This document shows, piece by piece, positions 23,431-36,000 of a DNA stretch of 64,000 nt. Every line of letters starts with the position of its first letter. Position 1 is the stretch's first letter. Under the pieces are notes generated by a model, which searched no databases, was not told the DNA's origin, and was given only the letters and a program-made list of their open reading frames with translations. Made by a program: the position numbers and the translations under genes. Source of the stretch: Paulownia fortunei (lineage: Eukaryota; Streptophyta; Magnoliopsida; Lamiales; Paulowniaceae); the NCBI GenBank assembly GCA_019321725.1, contig CM033109.1, forward strand, positions 10,323,993 to 10,387,992, in the 5' to 3' direction.

Positions 23431-24730
23431 TTGGGTGGATGGGTTGACAAGTGTACAACTCAACTAAGGGCGAAATATATATGCATAAAATAATATTTTT
23501 ATTTTATTTAGATATTTTCTCACAAAGTGGTGAGATTGCCTCCATTTGCCCATATCTAGTCATTATTGCCTTTTTCACTATGTTTGTTCTAGATGATTGA
23601 AATTGACATATATCAATAAGAATCGATGATGAGATCTTATATCGATCTTTCTCTTGAAATTTATGATGCTTATAAAGCAAGAGCACAAAGTTTACAACTC
23701 AAAAAACTATATTTGCATCATAAATTGTTATCCAAGTAGTGGTACTATCTATTTCATCAAGCTATCGCTTTATAAGCTTGACAATGGTGGAGATCAATAA
23801 ATGTATCTCAAGATAAATTAGAGGATTTGGCTCTCAGTACATATGGGCAATAAAATGATGCCTAAAGAGACACGGAGATGTCGGCTCTTAGAAGTGGTTG
23901 TCCTTTATAATTTTAATGGATATAGGAGAAGTAAAATGCATATTTGGCATCAAGGTACTAAGATTTTATGAGTATCATACCTGTCTTAATAAAACTCCAT
24001 GGTAAAAATTGTGTTCTTTCTTAGAAAATATGCTTTGAAATGGAAGAAGAAAAGAAATGTAATTTGCTTATGCAAATTTTTTTTATGCAAGCATTGGAGA
24101 AAGATTGGTTATACTATCTGTGTACTGAACTACCATGTGCTTGACTATTAAATTATAAGTGAGTAAATACCAAGTCAAATGGATAATTAGATATTTTAAT
24201 AGAGTGATCTGACATTAATTGGAGACTTTCTGGTTTAGTGAAATGATGTGTATTTTGGTGCATGTTTGTGAGGTTGTTGCTATCATTGTGATATTAGAGC
24301 TACTTTGATGTATGCTTTGGACACTGAGCATTGCTTTGGACATATGCTTTACCTATGTAGGTATTGTACATAATTAAATTATTCTTAGTCATTTTTCTAC
24401 GAGTGGTGAGATCACTTATCTGATTATTGAGACTTTGATGGAGATACGCTCTGAAGGTATGTGATCTAATGCTTTGACCCCTCCACTTGTGATTTTAGTT
24501 TCGTGCACTCTTGCTTTATTATTTGCATTTCTATCTATCCTACTTTAGTCTTTAAGCACTCAACAAGCATTTTAAATGTAGTTGGAGTGTCATAATTCGG
24601 TAGTTGTATACGCACTTCTTTGAAAATTGATTCATCTAGCTATATTTTAACCTTTTATCTAATTTATTTTTGTTGTTTATTATAGTTTACATTGGTTCTT
24701 TTGTTCGTTTTGTAGGGGGAACATTGGTGC
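23431..24730. other. No gene seen; probable Athila leader at the right end
   Basis: No coding frame is recognised. The last 600 bases, T-rich and ending TTTTGTTCGTTTTGTAGG just before the gag start, resemble the untranslated leader of Athila-type elements, but no primer-binding site or LTR was found upstream. Confidence 0.45.
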
Positions 24731-25260
24731 ATGATCGGATCAACTTGTCGAGAACTTGTGTCATACGATCCAGAGATTGAAAGAACTTTTCACCACCACT
24801 TGTTAAAGAGAACAAAAGCAAGAATAGCGAACAATGAATAAGATGCCAACAATCGGTCTTTGTTGGATTTTGCTATGCTATCCATTAATGGCACCATGTC
24901 AAGTATTTGGAGACCAACCATTTAAGAGAATACGTTTGACATCAAACACGCCAGCATTCAAATAATTCAAACATTGGTGTAATTTGGCAGTCTACCAAGT
25001 TATGATCCTAATGCACATATCGCGATACATTAAAGCATAATGGTGTAACATATGATGCAATTCAGTTGAGCCTTTTTCCTTTCTCTTTGAGGAATAAGGC
25101 TAAGTATTAGTTGAATTCATTGTCTTCCAATTTAATTATTATAGGATGTACTGGCCCATGGCTTTTTAGCTAAGTATTTTTCTCCTTTTAAAACTACTAA
25201 GATGCCTACATATTTACTTTGATATAAAGATATTGTGTTAGGCTTGGAACACTTTAAGGA
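24731..25260 (+). pseudogene. Athila-type gag relic
   Basis: From ATG 24731 the frame reads MIGSTCRELVSYDPEIERTF, then after stops NRSLLDFAMLSINGTMSSIW, FDIKHASIQIIQTL, FGSLPSYDPNAH and, in a shifted frame, GFLAKYFSPFKTTKM. These are the hallmark blocks of Athila gag (DPEIERTL, SSIxRPxVxANNFEIKPAxIQMVQ, GLPxEDPNAH, KFLxKFFPPxKTAK). Several stops and one or more frame changes. The capsid part beyond is not traceable. Its orientation matches the Athila-type LTR at 26124-27730, but the order gag-then-LTR would require a large internal deletion if both are from one element. Confidence 0.8.
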
Positions 25261-26123
25261 TATACTTAGAATAAATACTGACCATTTGTTATAATAATAA
25301 TGATTGATAGAGACATAGATATTGAATATTGGCAGATATAGATGTAGGTGCATTGGTCATTCATTTTCAAATATATTTTTAAGAACATAATCGAATGATC
25401 AAACAAGTAACCTGATAAGCTCAATGATGACACTCAAGGGTAATAAGTTCATTGTTTTCCATAACGGTCAACAACACAAGCCTAAAGACAACATATCTCC
25501 TTTAAATAGAACTTTTAGCTTTAGAAAAAAGTTAACCTCCAAGATGAATAACAAGAATTGATTAGTTTAATGTTTGCGAGTTGTACTCGGTCACTTGTCA
25601 TTGGAGAGAGTAGCAAAAATTAAAAAATATATATATAAAAAATCTATTGCATCAAAATGAACGATCATTACTATAATCTTCTATTCATTCTAATTAAAAA
25701 CTTACTCTATTCAAAAATGTTGATTAATTCATATTATATTGAGCAGTTTGGTGATAGAGAGGTGCTATTGTTGTTCTTTTTGAGTTGAGGATATTAATAA
25801 AATGTCCCATTTAATATAAGGATATCATTGTTGTCTTTCAGTTGATAATGGCAAACTTATTTTTTATAAATTTATACCCTTTCTCTTACTTGCTCAAATA
25901 TATAAAAAATTAAAACCCGCAGGTCCTTTTTAAATTCCAAGTTCATTTCCAACTCGACAGGCTATATGTAGTGATCCACGTTGGGGGTGATAGTAAATAA
26001 TAAGTAAGTTGAGTCAAATATATTAAAACATGCACCATTTATTCAATTATTATCATACTATAGTACATAAGAAACATCATTGTCTTTCAAATTCAGAAAA
26101 TTGTAATGGAGAAATACCCTAAT
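25261..26123. other. No recognisable feature
   Basis: AT-rich sequence between the gag relic and the LTR-like block. I found no coding frame, inverted repeat or polypurine tract that I can support. Confidence 0.5.
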
Positions 26124-27730
26124 TGATAAGTTATATTTTGAAATATTATTGTATCACATCCTTTATACTTTTTTTATTTTGTTCTTGTTAATATTATTAT
26201 TTTATTAATGTTTTATGTTAAGGAATCAAAGAATATAAAAAAAATCAAAAGAAGCATATTTTCAAACTGTACAGTTTTTATATTTTGAACATAACTTCAT
26301 GATCAAAAGCCTTATGGATCTTAATCTTACTTCATTTGAAATCCAAGAGATAGAAGTATAACTTTTCTATTGGAAACTCAGTCTAATTTAGCCTTGATTA
26401 TAGTAGAAAGTTCATCTAAATAGTTGAACAAAATGAATCACCAAAATTCGAATCAGAGTTCAGTCAGGTATTGATTTATTGGGTCAATATCTCTTAAGTC
26501 TAAATTTATTTTGAACTAAAATTTTGATATGTATACATAAGAGGTAAATACACAAGTTTGCAACAGACAAAATGGTGAAAAAATGTGTCAAAATGGTAAA
26601 AATATAGGCGGCAAGGTATTGTTGTTGTTAAATGATGGCTCTTGGACATAATTTGGTAATTTGACCATATTTTCCTCATCCGACATCCCAATATGACAAA
26701 TGATATATAAAACTATATCAGCATCGAAATATTTACAACTTTTATTCTTTACTCATTATCAAAATCTAGTCGTATCTTACCTAAAAATGTAATTCAATCC
26801 GATAGCTGTATTTAAGGACTTGTTGTAATAACTTACTAACTCTTGGCAACTAGCATATCACTTGATTAACTCCTTCATTATTTTTTTGACCTCTAACTTA
26901 CTCTAAGTACTATAAATAGGCCATGTATTAAGCTTATAAGAGAGGGGATGGGGTAGAGGGTTTCTTTAGACTAAGTTTTCTAGTATGTATGTTTTCTAGT
27001 AATGTAAGTTTTTTAATAGTAATAGAAATGCATTCTCTAGTTTTTTTTCTACTTTTAGTCTTTTCTACTTTTATTATGTCTTTCTAAATTTTATTTTACT
27101 CAAAAAAAGGGTGAACCTCTTGATGGAGGAAGATGAACGGTTAAGGATAGGAAATGTTTAAGTGTGTTGTATTATTATTTTGAGTTTTAATCTAAATCCT
27201 ACTTTTTTGTGGTGATTAATGATTTATGTATCTCCAATGGCATAACAAATACTTCAGTTCATTTAGCTTATTGTAGGCTTTTACCCCACCGATTACTAAT
27301 GTGAAACCTTGATTTTCTATTGACAAAGATGTGCATAAATTTTTAATCCCATAAATAAGTGTTGGTGTCAAGAGATAATTTGCAAATAGTAAGACAATAT
27401 CATGATTATCTTATTGTATGAGTTATTTGATAATATTTTCCTATTGGAACCTTCAACATGTATGGATTCCAATAGTGGTAATTAATAGAGGTAAAAAGAA
27501 TAAATAACCATTTCTCTATCCAAAACTTAAGAATGGATCTCTATTCCTCAATACTTTTATTACTTTATTTTTTTTAGTTACAACATATATTTATTTTTTC
27601 ATATATTTTGAATCACATAAATCCCATTTTTTAGAATTATAATCCTAAATTCTTCAAACAACTTTCCTATAGATCGACCTCGGACTCACGAGAAATTTAT
27701 TATTTAATACAACCTGCGCTTGGGTTTGCA
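26124..27730 (+). repeat. Probable Athila-type LTR
   Basis: Begins TGATAAGTTATATTTTG and ends near GGGTTTGCA, a TG...CA block of 1607 bases. The start resembles other Athila-type LTRs in this window (TGATAAGTGTAAATTATA at 11068; TGATAAGTGTATATTTT on the minus strand at 39331). The end contains TAGATCGACCTCGGACTCAC followed by AATTTATTATTTAATAC, a layout common at the ends of such LTRs. What follows (ACTTTAAAGTTGTAGCAC) may be a worn tRNA-Asp primer site, but the match is weak. No target duplication found. Confidence 0.6.
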
Positions 27731-27857
27731 ACTTTAAAGTTGTAGCACTAGTTTATTTCTAGATTGTATGGGAGTTAGTAATGTAGTAATATTCCTTATT
27801 TACTAGGTTTCTGTTTGTTCGAAACCACTCATATTTTGATGATTTATAAGCATGCAG

Positions 27858-28426
27858 TGTTATGCTGGCACTCAGATCAAATGGTATATTTATTTAAATT
27901 AGATGACAACAAAATAATAAAATAAATAAAGAAAATAAAATAACACAAGTGTTTACGTAGTGCTACTAATAACAAGCCTATGTCCACAGGCAAGGGATCA
28001 ATTCTATTATAATAGAAATAACAATGAAGAATTTGCAATAACTAGAGAAAGTACTCTCTAATTAACTCTAATACCCCAAGAGAATAATCTCACTATTCAC
28101 TTAATTGAATTATCTCTCAAGTGTTCTCTAACTATCAATTTTGTATCCTCACAACCCTCTACAAATATCTCTCTCCATAATGTGCGTCTACCTTACAATG
28201 TTCACTTTCACCTTCTCACTAAATGAAACAAACAAATATGTATTTATAGAGTTGGAAGCAAATTGCACACATCACTTTACTTCGACTGAAAAGAAAGACA
28301 TGTTATTTACCCAACCTTCAACCTTAAGGAAAGTATGATATTCTTTATTCAACCTTCAACCTTAAAGAAAGTATGATATTCCAATCTTCAACCTTAAACA
28401 TATCCAATTCAAGGCATAATTTAACA
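27858..28426 (-). repeat. 3' LTR of second copia element
   Basis: 569 bases; plus-strand ends TGTTATGCTGG (left) and AATTTAACA (right). Contains a repeated unit around CAACCTTAA(A/G)GAAAGTATGATATTC (28310-28400), also present in the 5' LTR, where it occurs in more copies. Confidence 0.88.
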
Positions 28427-28449
28427 AATATCTTGACATTTTGGCTTGA

Positions 28450-30146
28450 ATTTTATCATTCTGAAGCAGTAGTCTAGCTCTTTTTTACTAAAACAACTCA
28501 ATTGTCGGCAACACCAATCAAGTCCAAGCAATGCTGGAACTTGACCTTCGGAAGAGGCTTAGTCAACATATCTACAGGATTCTCATGAGTAGAAACCTTC
28601 CTCATTGAGATACCACCTTGTGCAATAATATCACGAACAAAATAATACTTGATATCAACAAGTTTCTTTCGTGAAACATTTGGTCTTTAGACAAATAAAT
28701 GATGCTTTAACTATTATTGAAAATAATGATCACGTTAGAACAAGAACTAAGCTCCCCAAACAAACCTCTTAGTTCTTTAATAACCTTTGTCACTGCAATG
28801 CATTCAGCTCTATCATAGATAATGCAACCCCAGGCTGCAAAGAAGCTTTCCAACTAACTCATTTTCTCCAAGAGTGAATACATAGCCGATGAGTGATATT
28901 TTTTTTATCAAGATCACATGCATAATCAGAGTCAATGAAACCAACTAGAGAACTGTTACTCTTGCTAAACTCCAGACAAACTTCTGAAGTACCATGCAAA
29001 TATCTAAAAATCTACTTCACAGTATACCAATGTGCTTTCCTAGGACAAGACATATATCTATTAATCATACTAATAGCATGTGAAATATCTAGACGAGTAT
29101 AAACCATAGCATACATAATGCTACCAACTACACTAGAGTAGGGAACTCGATCATGTACCTATTTTTTCATCTAACTTCAGCGATAAAGAAGTTGACAATC
29201 TAAAATGCGTAGCTAATAGAGTAGAAATCGGTTTAGCATTTTTCATGTCAAACCTCTCCAAGATTTTCTCAACATAAATCTTCAGAGTCAAATATAATTT
29301 TCCATATTTTCTATCTCTTCTGATTTCCATGTTGAGGATCTTCTTTATTGAACCAAGTTCCTGCATCTCAAACTCTTTCTTCAACTTCTTCTTTAACTCA
29401 TCAATATCAATATCTGACATGTTTCTAGTTGGAATCAATATATTATCAAAATAAATAAATGAGTCATTATGAGTCCGATCAAAATAGACACAACTATCAT
29501 AACTACTCCTTGAATATCTGCTACCAATCGTAAAGGAATCAAATATGTTGAATTACTATCTCAGTGACTATTTCAAACCAAACAATGATTTATTTAATAG
29601 GTAAACACGATCTTATTTTCCTTCAACAACAAAATCCTTTAGTTGTTGCATGTAAATTTGTTCTTCAAGCTCACCATGTAGGAATGCAGATTTAACATCA
29701 AGTTGTTCCAACTACAAATCATTCATAGCAACTAATGCAAGCAAGACATAAATAGGAGTATATTTCACAACAGGTGAGGAAATATCATTAAAATATACAC
29801 CTAGTACCTGATTGTAGCTTTTAGCTACTAATTGTGCCTTGTATCTTGCCTCTTCTACTCCAGGAATTCATTCTTTTCGTGTGAAGATCCACTAGCAGCC
29901 AACAAGCCTTTGTCCAGCTAGTGGCTTCATGAGTACCCAAGTATCATTCTTATGAAGAAACTCAATTTTTTCTTGCATAGAAATCAACCATTTTATGGAA
30001 TCAAAGGAAGAAACAACTTCAAAGTATACAGATGGCTCACCAACATAATTTGTTTCTTCTTCAACTAATAAGACATATGCAACAAGATTTGTATATCTAT
30101 GTAGTGGTCTAATTTCTCTTCTTGGTCTATCTTTAACAATGCTCAT
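28450..30146 (-). pseudogene. Copia RT and RNase H of second copia element
   Basis: Reading right to left: 30146-29892 carries RPRREIRPLHRYTNLVAY and IKWLISMQEKIEFLHKNDTW (start of RT); 29890-29440 is degraded finger/palm sequence with stops; 29438-29151 is open and reads FEMQELGSIKKILNMEIRRD, KLYLTLKIYVEKILERFDM and NAKPISTLLATHF, the end of RT; 29150-28470 holds RNase H words ending GGISMRKVSTHENPVDMLTK near 28590. The YVDD catalytic box falls in the degraded part and I could not confirm it. Clearly a copia pol of the group with LERFGMxNAKPVSTPL. Confidence 0.87.
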
Positions 30147-30609
30147 ATGTTCCTCTAGAGGTGTTTCTTAAATAGCATTACACTCATTTTCAGAATTTTT
30201 TTAGGAAAGTAGGGCTCTAAGGCACTACTAATGGACTAGTAACTTCAAGCTCTACCTACTTTCAATGTACTGCCTACCTCATCTTTATTAGAAAAGTAGT
30301 AGACTCATTTCTCAGGAATAGTAGAATAGATTCATCAAATGTAACATCTCTACTAATAACATATTTAGGTGACTTAGGATCAGGACACCACAACATATAA
30401 CCTTTCACCCTAAAAGCATAACCAAGAAATATATTTTTTAGCTCTAGGCTCTAGTTTCTTTTTACTAACATGTATATAACCTAAAAATTCTTAAATTTGA
30501 GTAATCAGTAGGTTTACCAGACCATACCTCTTCAGGAGTCTTCAACTCGATCACAGTAGATAATGATTGATTCATAGAAAACAAGTCGTGGAAATTGCTT
30601 CAACATAAA

Positions 30610-31053
30610 AATCCTTGGACAAACCAGCATTGAAAAGCATACACGAGCACTTTCCAATAAGGTTTTATTCATGTGTTCTGCTATGCCATTTGTTGTGGAG
30701 TTTTAACTATAGTGCGATGTTTGTCAATCCCTTTAGCTTTGCAAAACCTATTAAAATCTTTTCCATAAAATTCCAGACCATTATCTGTTTGGAGTTTTCT
30801 TTTCTATCAAAGTCTTCCATTTCTTGAAAGTATCAAGAATATCGTTCTTATGCATAAGAAAATACACCTAGACTTTCCTTGAAAAGTTATCAATGGAAGT
30901 TAATAAATATCGAGCTCTTTCTTTTGATGGAACTGGTGACGAGTCCCAAAGATCAGAGTGAATATAATCTAAAGAACCTTTAGTTTTATGAATTCCAGTA
31001 CCAAAACTGAGCCTCCGTTGTTTTACAAACACACAATTCTCACAAAAATCCAT
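30610..31053 (-). pseudogene. Copia integrase of second copia element
   Basis: The open stretch 31053-30868 reads CENCVFVKQRRLSFGTGIHKTK (GAG-pre-integrase) and LDYIHSDLWDSSPVPSK with the first catalytic Asp in HSDLW, followed by YLLTSIDNFSRKV. Sequence to the left is antisense-degraded but still shows LVER-like and NGLEF-like words (30760-30790). The second Asp and Glu cannot both be verified. Inactive. Confidence 0.85.
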
Positions 31054-31310
31054 ATTTCAAGTACTTTGGCCCCAAAGAAGTCCCCATTTACTCAAAAATG
31101 TTAGTCCTTTATCGTTCAGAGAGCCTCATATGCTATAATTTTGTAACATCAGGATCTGACATGGATGATGAAGAAACTACTACATAATGCCAATGTTCTC
31201 ATAATGCCATCATGCATTCGAATACAGATTATCCATATGCCAATAGTTTTTCATAAGGCATTATTCCCCATCAAAACAACTTTTTCATCGATAGACTCAT
31301 ATGTTAAAAA

Positions 31311-31535
31311 CTAGTCCTGATTGGGATGCATATAATAAGAACAACCAGTATCCATAATTGACTCATCATTCGATCTAGTATGATCGTTTTCCACAAAGAG
31401 AACATCAATACCATCTCCATGTTCATCAACACTAGCCTTACCAAAGTCTTCATTTTTATCATATAGAGAATTCTTCTTCTGCAGTTGGTTACAATTCTTA
31501 CGAACATGCCCTAGTTTTTTATAGTGCCAACACAA
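31311..31535 (-). pseudogene. Copia gag zinc knuckle and protease active site
   Basis: Open stretch reading CWHYKKLGHVRKNC, a CX2CX4HX4C knuckle with the second Cys changed to Tyr, then after an acidic linker IMDTGCSYYMHPN, the protease active site (normally ILDTGxSxHMC). On the minus strand this should follow directly after gag, but the gag segment to its right is on the opposite strand. Confidence 0.88.
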
Positions 31536-31965
31536 AATTTAAATTAGAGTCTGAAAAAGACCCTCACTAATAAGTTGCACAAGAAATGGTATATATATTC
31601 ACTAGGAATGAGTGAAGCTAAATCCCTTAGTTCTTATATTGATGAGTTTGAGCTTATTATTATGGATTTGAAAACTCTTAATGTGATAATTGATAATGAA
31701 GATAAGGCATTGTTATTGCCATGTTCATTACCCTATTCATATAGTCATTTTAAAGAAACTATGTTGTATGAAAAATATATTATTTCTCTGAATGATGTTC
31801 AATCTGCTTTGGAAACAAAAGAAAAGATTAATCATGATATCACTAGAGAATCTAGTGATATTCAGACACAGGATCTATATGCAAGAGAAAGATCTAAACA
31901 GAACGGGTCGAACACAGGTAGGCCAAGATTAAGATCGAAATCCAAATAATGTCTTTATGGTCTTC
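31536..31965 (+). pseudogene. Central gag segment of the second copia element, inverted
   Basis: On the plus strand, opposite to the rest of the element, an open frame (31575-31949) reads YIYSLGMSEAKSLSSYIDEF, NVIIDNEDKALLLPCSLPYSY and a basic end RPRLRSKSK. These are the UBN2/gag blocks that lie between the gag N-terminus and the zinc knuckle. The N-terminal gag is on the minus strand at 31975-32215, the knuckle on the minus strand at 31494-31535. So a segment of about 430 bases is flipped in place: both breakpoints are flanked by the expected neighbouring gag pieces. The upstream words LTNKLHKK at about 31570 confirm the direction. Confidence 0.88.
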
Positions 31966-31974
31966 TCAAAGATA

Positions 31975-32215
31975 ACCCCTTGGGAAAATTTATTTACGAG
32001 AGATAACTGGATAGTTGAATGGGCCTTTTTATTGATTTCCTCACACTTGTCCTCTGTTATATTCTTTAGTTTAACACCTAACAAAGCCTTCTAAACTCCA
32101 CTCTGAACAAGGAAGGTACGCATCCTTACTTGCCCATAATATAAAGTTTATCTTTTGATTAAACTTCACGACATCAAATTTAGTCATCGACATCATGACT
32201 TAACATAAAATATAA
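31975..32215 (-). pseudogene. Gag N-terminus of second copia element
   Basis: Minus-strand reading from ATG at about 32196: MMSMTKFDVVKFNQKINFIL (normally MSMTKFDVEKFNGKNDFxLW), then after a frame change EDKCEEINKKAHSTIQLSL, the standard start of a copia gag of this group. It stops at the inversion breakpoint near 31970. Confidence 0.82.
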
Positions 32216-32234
32216 AATAAGTATACCAACCAAT

Positions 32235-32246
32235 GCTTTGGTACCA
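32235..32246 (-). other. Primer-binding site of second copia element
   Basis: Minus-strand TGGTACCAAAGC three bases inside the 5' LTR, resembling TGGTATCAGAGC (initiator tRNA-Met complement) with two or three substitutions. Confidence 0.7.
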
Positions 32247-32249
32247 GTT

Positions 32250-32857
32250 TGTTAGGCTAGCACTTAGATTAAATGATATATTTGTTTAAATAAGATGACA
32301 ATAAAATCATAAAATGAATGGAGAAAATTAAATGACATAAATGTTCACGTGGTTTGGCTAATAACCAGCCTACGTCCACAGACAAAGGAGCAATTTCACT
32401 ATAATAGAAATAACAATCGAGATTTTATAATAATTAGATAAAGTATTCTCTAATTAATCCCAACATCCCAAGAGAATACTTATACTATTTACTCAATATA
32501 ATTATTTCTCAAGTGTTTCCCAATTCTCAATTTTGTATCCTCACAATCCTTCTACAAATGTCTCTCTTTACAATGTGTGTCTACCTCACAATGTTCACTT
32601 TTAGCTTCTCACTAAATGAAAGAAACAAACATGTATTTATAGAGTTGGAAGCAAGTTGCACATATCACTTTACTTCGTCTGAAAAGAAAGACATGTTCTT
32701 TACCCAATCTTCAACCTTGAGGAAAGTATAATGTTTTTTACCCAACCTTCAACCTTAAAGAAAGTATGATGTTCTTTACCCGACCTTCAACCTTAGGAAA
32801 AATATGATATTCCAATCTTCAACCTTAACCATACATAATTCAAGGCATAATTTAACA
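32250..32857 (-). repeat. 5' LTR of second copia element
   Basis: 608 bases, plus-strand ends TGTTAGGCTAG (left) and AATTTAACA (right). Homologous to 27858-28426; the extra length comes largely from one more copy of the CAACCTTAAAGAAAGTATGAT-like unit around 32730-32800. Confidence 0.88.
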
Positions 32858-33015
32858 AGTACGATTTAGTTACATCAAACCCACACCTAGACACATGTTT
32901 TTGTTTGACAAAAGAAACATTACCAAAACCAGACAATAACTCAGACACAGGATACATGAAGCATGCCAACAGAAAATAAATAGGAATATGTAATACAAGT
33001 AAACAAATCATCAAG

Positions 33016-36000
33016 CTAGAGAAGACCCTTTTCTTTGCAGCATTTAATTGCTCCATCAAAGATTTCCTCGAGCCCATTTTTATACTTGAATCTAGTTTCC
33101 CAATGTTTTTTGGTCGAAAGGCCAGAGAATTTAGCAGGTGCAGTCAAATCCTTCCAGGAACTGCATGGAGAAAAATATTGTCTATCAGATTTCTGATAAG
33201 TAGAGAAAGAAAAGCAATGAATAGTGGTGGAAAGAAAGTAGGAACTTAGTCTTCGACTGGCATCCGATGCTCAAGGTATTTGGCAGATATGAACTCACAC
33301 AGCTCATCTATTTTAACCTCAACAACAACACAAATTTATCACTCTTTCGCCTCTGAATACTCAAAGAGGTGTATGGGCTCTAGCCACATCATCTACATGC
33401 ACTAAACTGATATCCTTAAGGTGGTGGTAATGTTCATTTATCACCTGGGGAAAATTACAAAATTGGTACCATAGTTATAATGGGTTGACAAAAATAGTCC
33501 TATTTAAATTCAAATTGGCAATAAAATCTCATAATTATTAAGAACTCTCGGATTGAATCCGAATTTCATTGAAAAATAGAATTTTTGTCATAAAAACTCA
33601 TATGTCGTCACCCGAGCCAAAAAAAATTGGGAATTTTGAGGATTCCGGTAGAATCATCCTAGGTGGCCATATGCTAGCCTATGTGGATAAAAACTCAAGC
33701 TGACATGTAAGAAATAAATCCCCATAGATGGATGACATGTATGAAATGCATGCCTGGCAAAAAAAGACATTTTATGATATTTGTTTGTTTTTTTTCCTTC
33801 AAACTTGTTCATATTCCCAAACTCACAGCACCACCAGTCTTCTTGCCCAAGGAAAATTGAAGAGAATGGTTTTTGGTTTGGTTTGCTAGGCTCCAATTGC
33901 ACGATTTCATGAAAGAAGATGGTAAAGTCAAGGCAGCAAGCTTGTAAGGTATCGGGGCAGATTTGTTTTGCTGGAGTTTGGGAGTTAGGGGGATGAGAGG
34001 GGACTAGTTGGCGGCGAGTGTGGGATTTCGAGGTGGTGGCGTGTCGTTGCTAGAGGAGAAGATGGTGGTGATGGTGGTGTCCTAGATATTGGAGGAGTAG
34101 TACCCATTTGTGGTGGGTTTTGTGGCGGGGGTTGGGTGGGGTGGTTTTGGGATAGCCCGATTGGGTGTTGGAGGGTGGGTGGGTTGGGTTGGGTCGGTGG
34201 ACGACGGAGATGGTAGAAGTTGGCATGGTGGCATGAGTTGGGTGGTGGTGCTGGTGGTCGATCGTGAGGAAAAGAAGAGAGGAGAAAGAAAGGAAAAAGA
34301 AAAAGAAAAAGAAAAAAAAAAAGAAAAATTGTTTTTTTTTTTTTTTTTTATGTTATAACTTTTTAAATTTATTTATTTTGTTAATTGTATTCTTAAAACA
34401 GTTAATTAGTTAAGATTTTATTCCCTAGTTAATTTTTTATTATACTTTTTTGAAAAAAGGGAAAAAATTAAAATTATTATTATAATTCTTTTAAATTTCT
34501 TTATGTGATTAATGTTATATTTTTATCCTCTAATTGATAATTAAAGAAGCAAAACAAAAGAAAATTAATCTTTCTATTAATACATTTTTAATTATTTATA
34601 TGAATAATTATATTCTTAAAATAGCTAATATTAAAGTTTTACTCTCTATAATTAAAGAATAGAAATAAAAGAAAATTAATCTTTTTATTATAATTTTTTG
34701 AAAAAAAAAGGGAGATAAGAGAAAAATGATTTTTTTATTATATTTTTTAAATTTTTTATTTGATTAATTATATTTTCAAATGGCTAATACTAAATTTTTA
34801 CTCTCTAATTGACAATTAATTAGTTGACTAGTTAAAAATTAATTTATGAATTGAATTATATTAATTAAATATACATTTTCAAAAATTAATGTAAATTTGT
34901 TAAGTACTATAAAAGGTTTTTTTAATTTTCTTACCTGATTAATTTTATATTTAATGAGTAGAATATTTTTTTTAATTTGGCTTAGGTATTTTGAAATTAA
35001 TTAAGATACTTTTTAATTAGAATTAATTTAGTTGGCAACCATTTTTTCCACCTTGGTAGATGAGGGCATCATGCAGGTGCCACGATGGATGGGGCATGGC
35101 CACCTAGGATGATTCTACTGGAATTCTCAAAATCCCAATTTTTTTTGGCTCACGTGACCAACATGTGAGTTTTTCCAATAATTTTTTTAATTTTTGGTGA
35201 AATCAAGACTCAATTCGAGAGTTTTTAATAATTGCAGAATTTTATTACCAATTTAAATTTGGACAGTACTATTTTTGCCAAACCCAACAGCTTCGGAACC
35301 AATTTTGCAATTTCCCCTATCACCTGCAACGGTTAGGAAATTCTTCAGAAAACTAAATTCAGTAATACATAGTGTGGGTTAATACGAGACAAGATAAAGG
35401 TCCTTGTCATTTACATGGTCAAAGTAAATTAATCAAATTATAAAAGTACGAAATATAGTAGATAAAATTGGGGTATTCTTGTTCTTTTCAAAATTTATGA
35501 GCTTTTAATATTTACATCTGGAGTTCATAAACTCTTTTCCTAATATTTCTAGGAGTTTAAACTATGAATTGACTTGTTATATGAGACTTTACACTGAAAA
35601 ACTAGTCATAGTCAACGCCTTCAAAGTATGACAGCATACCAAAAATCAAAGCCATAGTTAGGTACACGGTATCAGGGCAATGAGGACAAATGAAAGGACC
35701 AGTAATTCAGGTAGGAAGCACTGAAACAAAATCCAAACCAAGTTTCTCAGTAAAATCATGACTGCTCTCTCTGCTAATGTCTTGGACACGATATAGGATC
35801 CTCCAAATACCTGAGCTTCGGACTAAATCCACATCAGTCTGAGTGCTCTCATCTTTGAGGCCTAAACCAATCGTGTTACTCATAGCAGCTGCACATATGC
35901 TAGACATATATACAACTCACTTCATCTTTCCATGTAATCCAGTTGTAACTTTTTCGATCTTGACTTCTTCTATTTCTTTCTCCTCCAAATCTAGAGGGTG

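Larger units (their letters stand above)
27858..32857 (-). mobile_element. Ty1/copia retrotransposon with two LTRs (minus strand) and internally inverted gag segment
   Basis: Homologous LTRs at 27858-28426 and 32250-32857 enclose, in minus order, a primer-binding site, gag N-terminus, (inverted gag middle), zinc knuckle and protease, integrase, RT and RNase H. This is complete copia order except for the inverted segment at 31536-31965. Both LTRs have TG...CA ends (minus sense TGTTAAATTATGCC start). Flanking pentamers differ (TGCAG left, AGTAC right), so no target duplication is evident. Coding frames are disrupted. The right end abuts the 3' end of the DFR-like pseudogene. Confidence 0.9.

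Noticed and set aside
27853..32862. Possible target duplication of the second copia element
   Set aside because: Flanking pentamers TGCAG and AGTAC do not match, so none is claimed.
34110..34358. Plus-strand open frame rich in Gly, Val and Trp with a Lys/Glu tail
   Set aside because: Produced by G-rich and purine-run sequence inside the MULE; no family resemblance and no codon structure.
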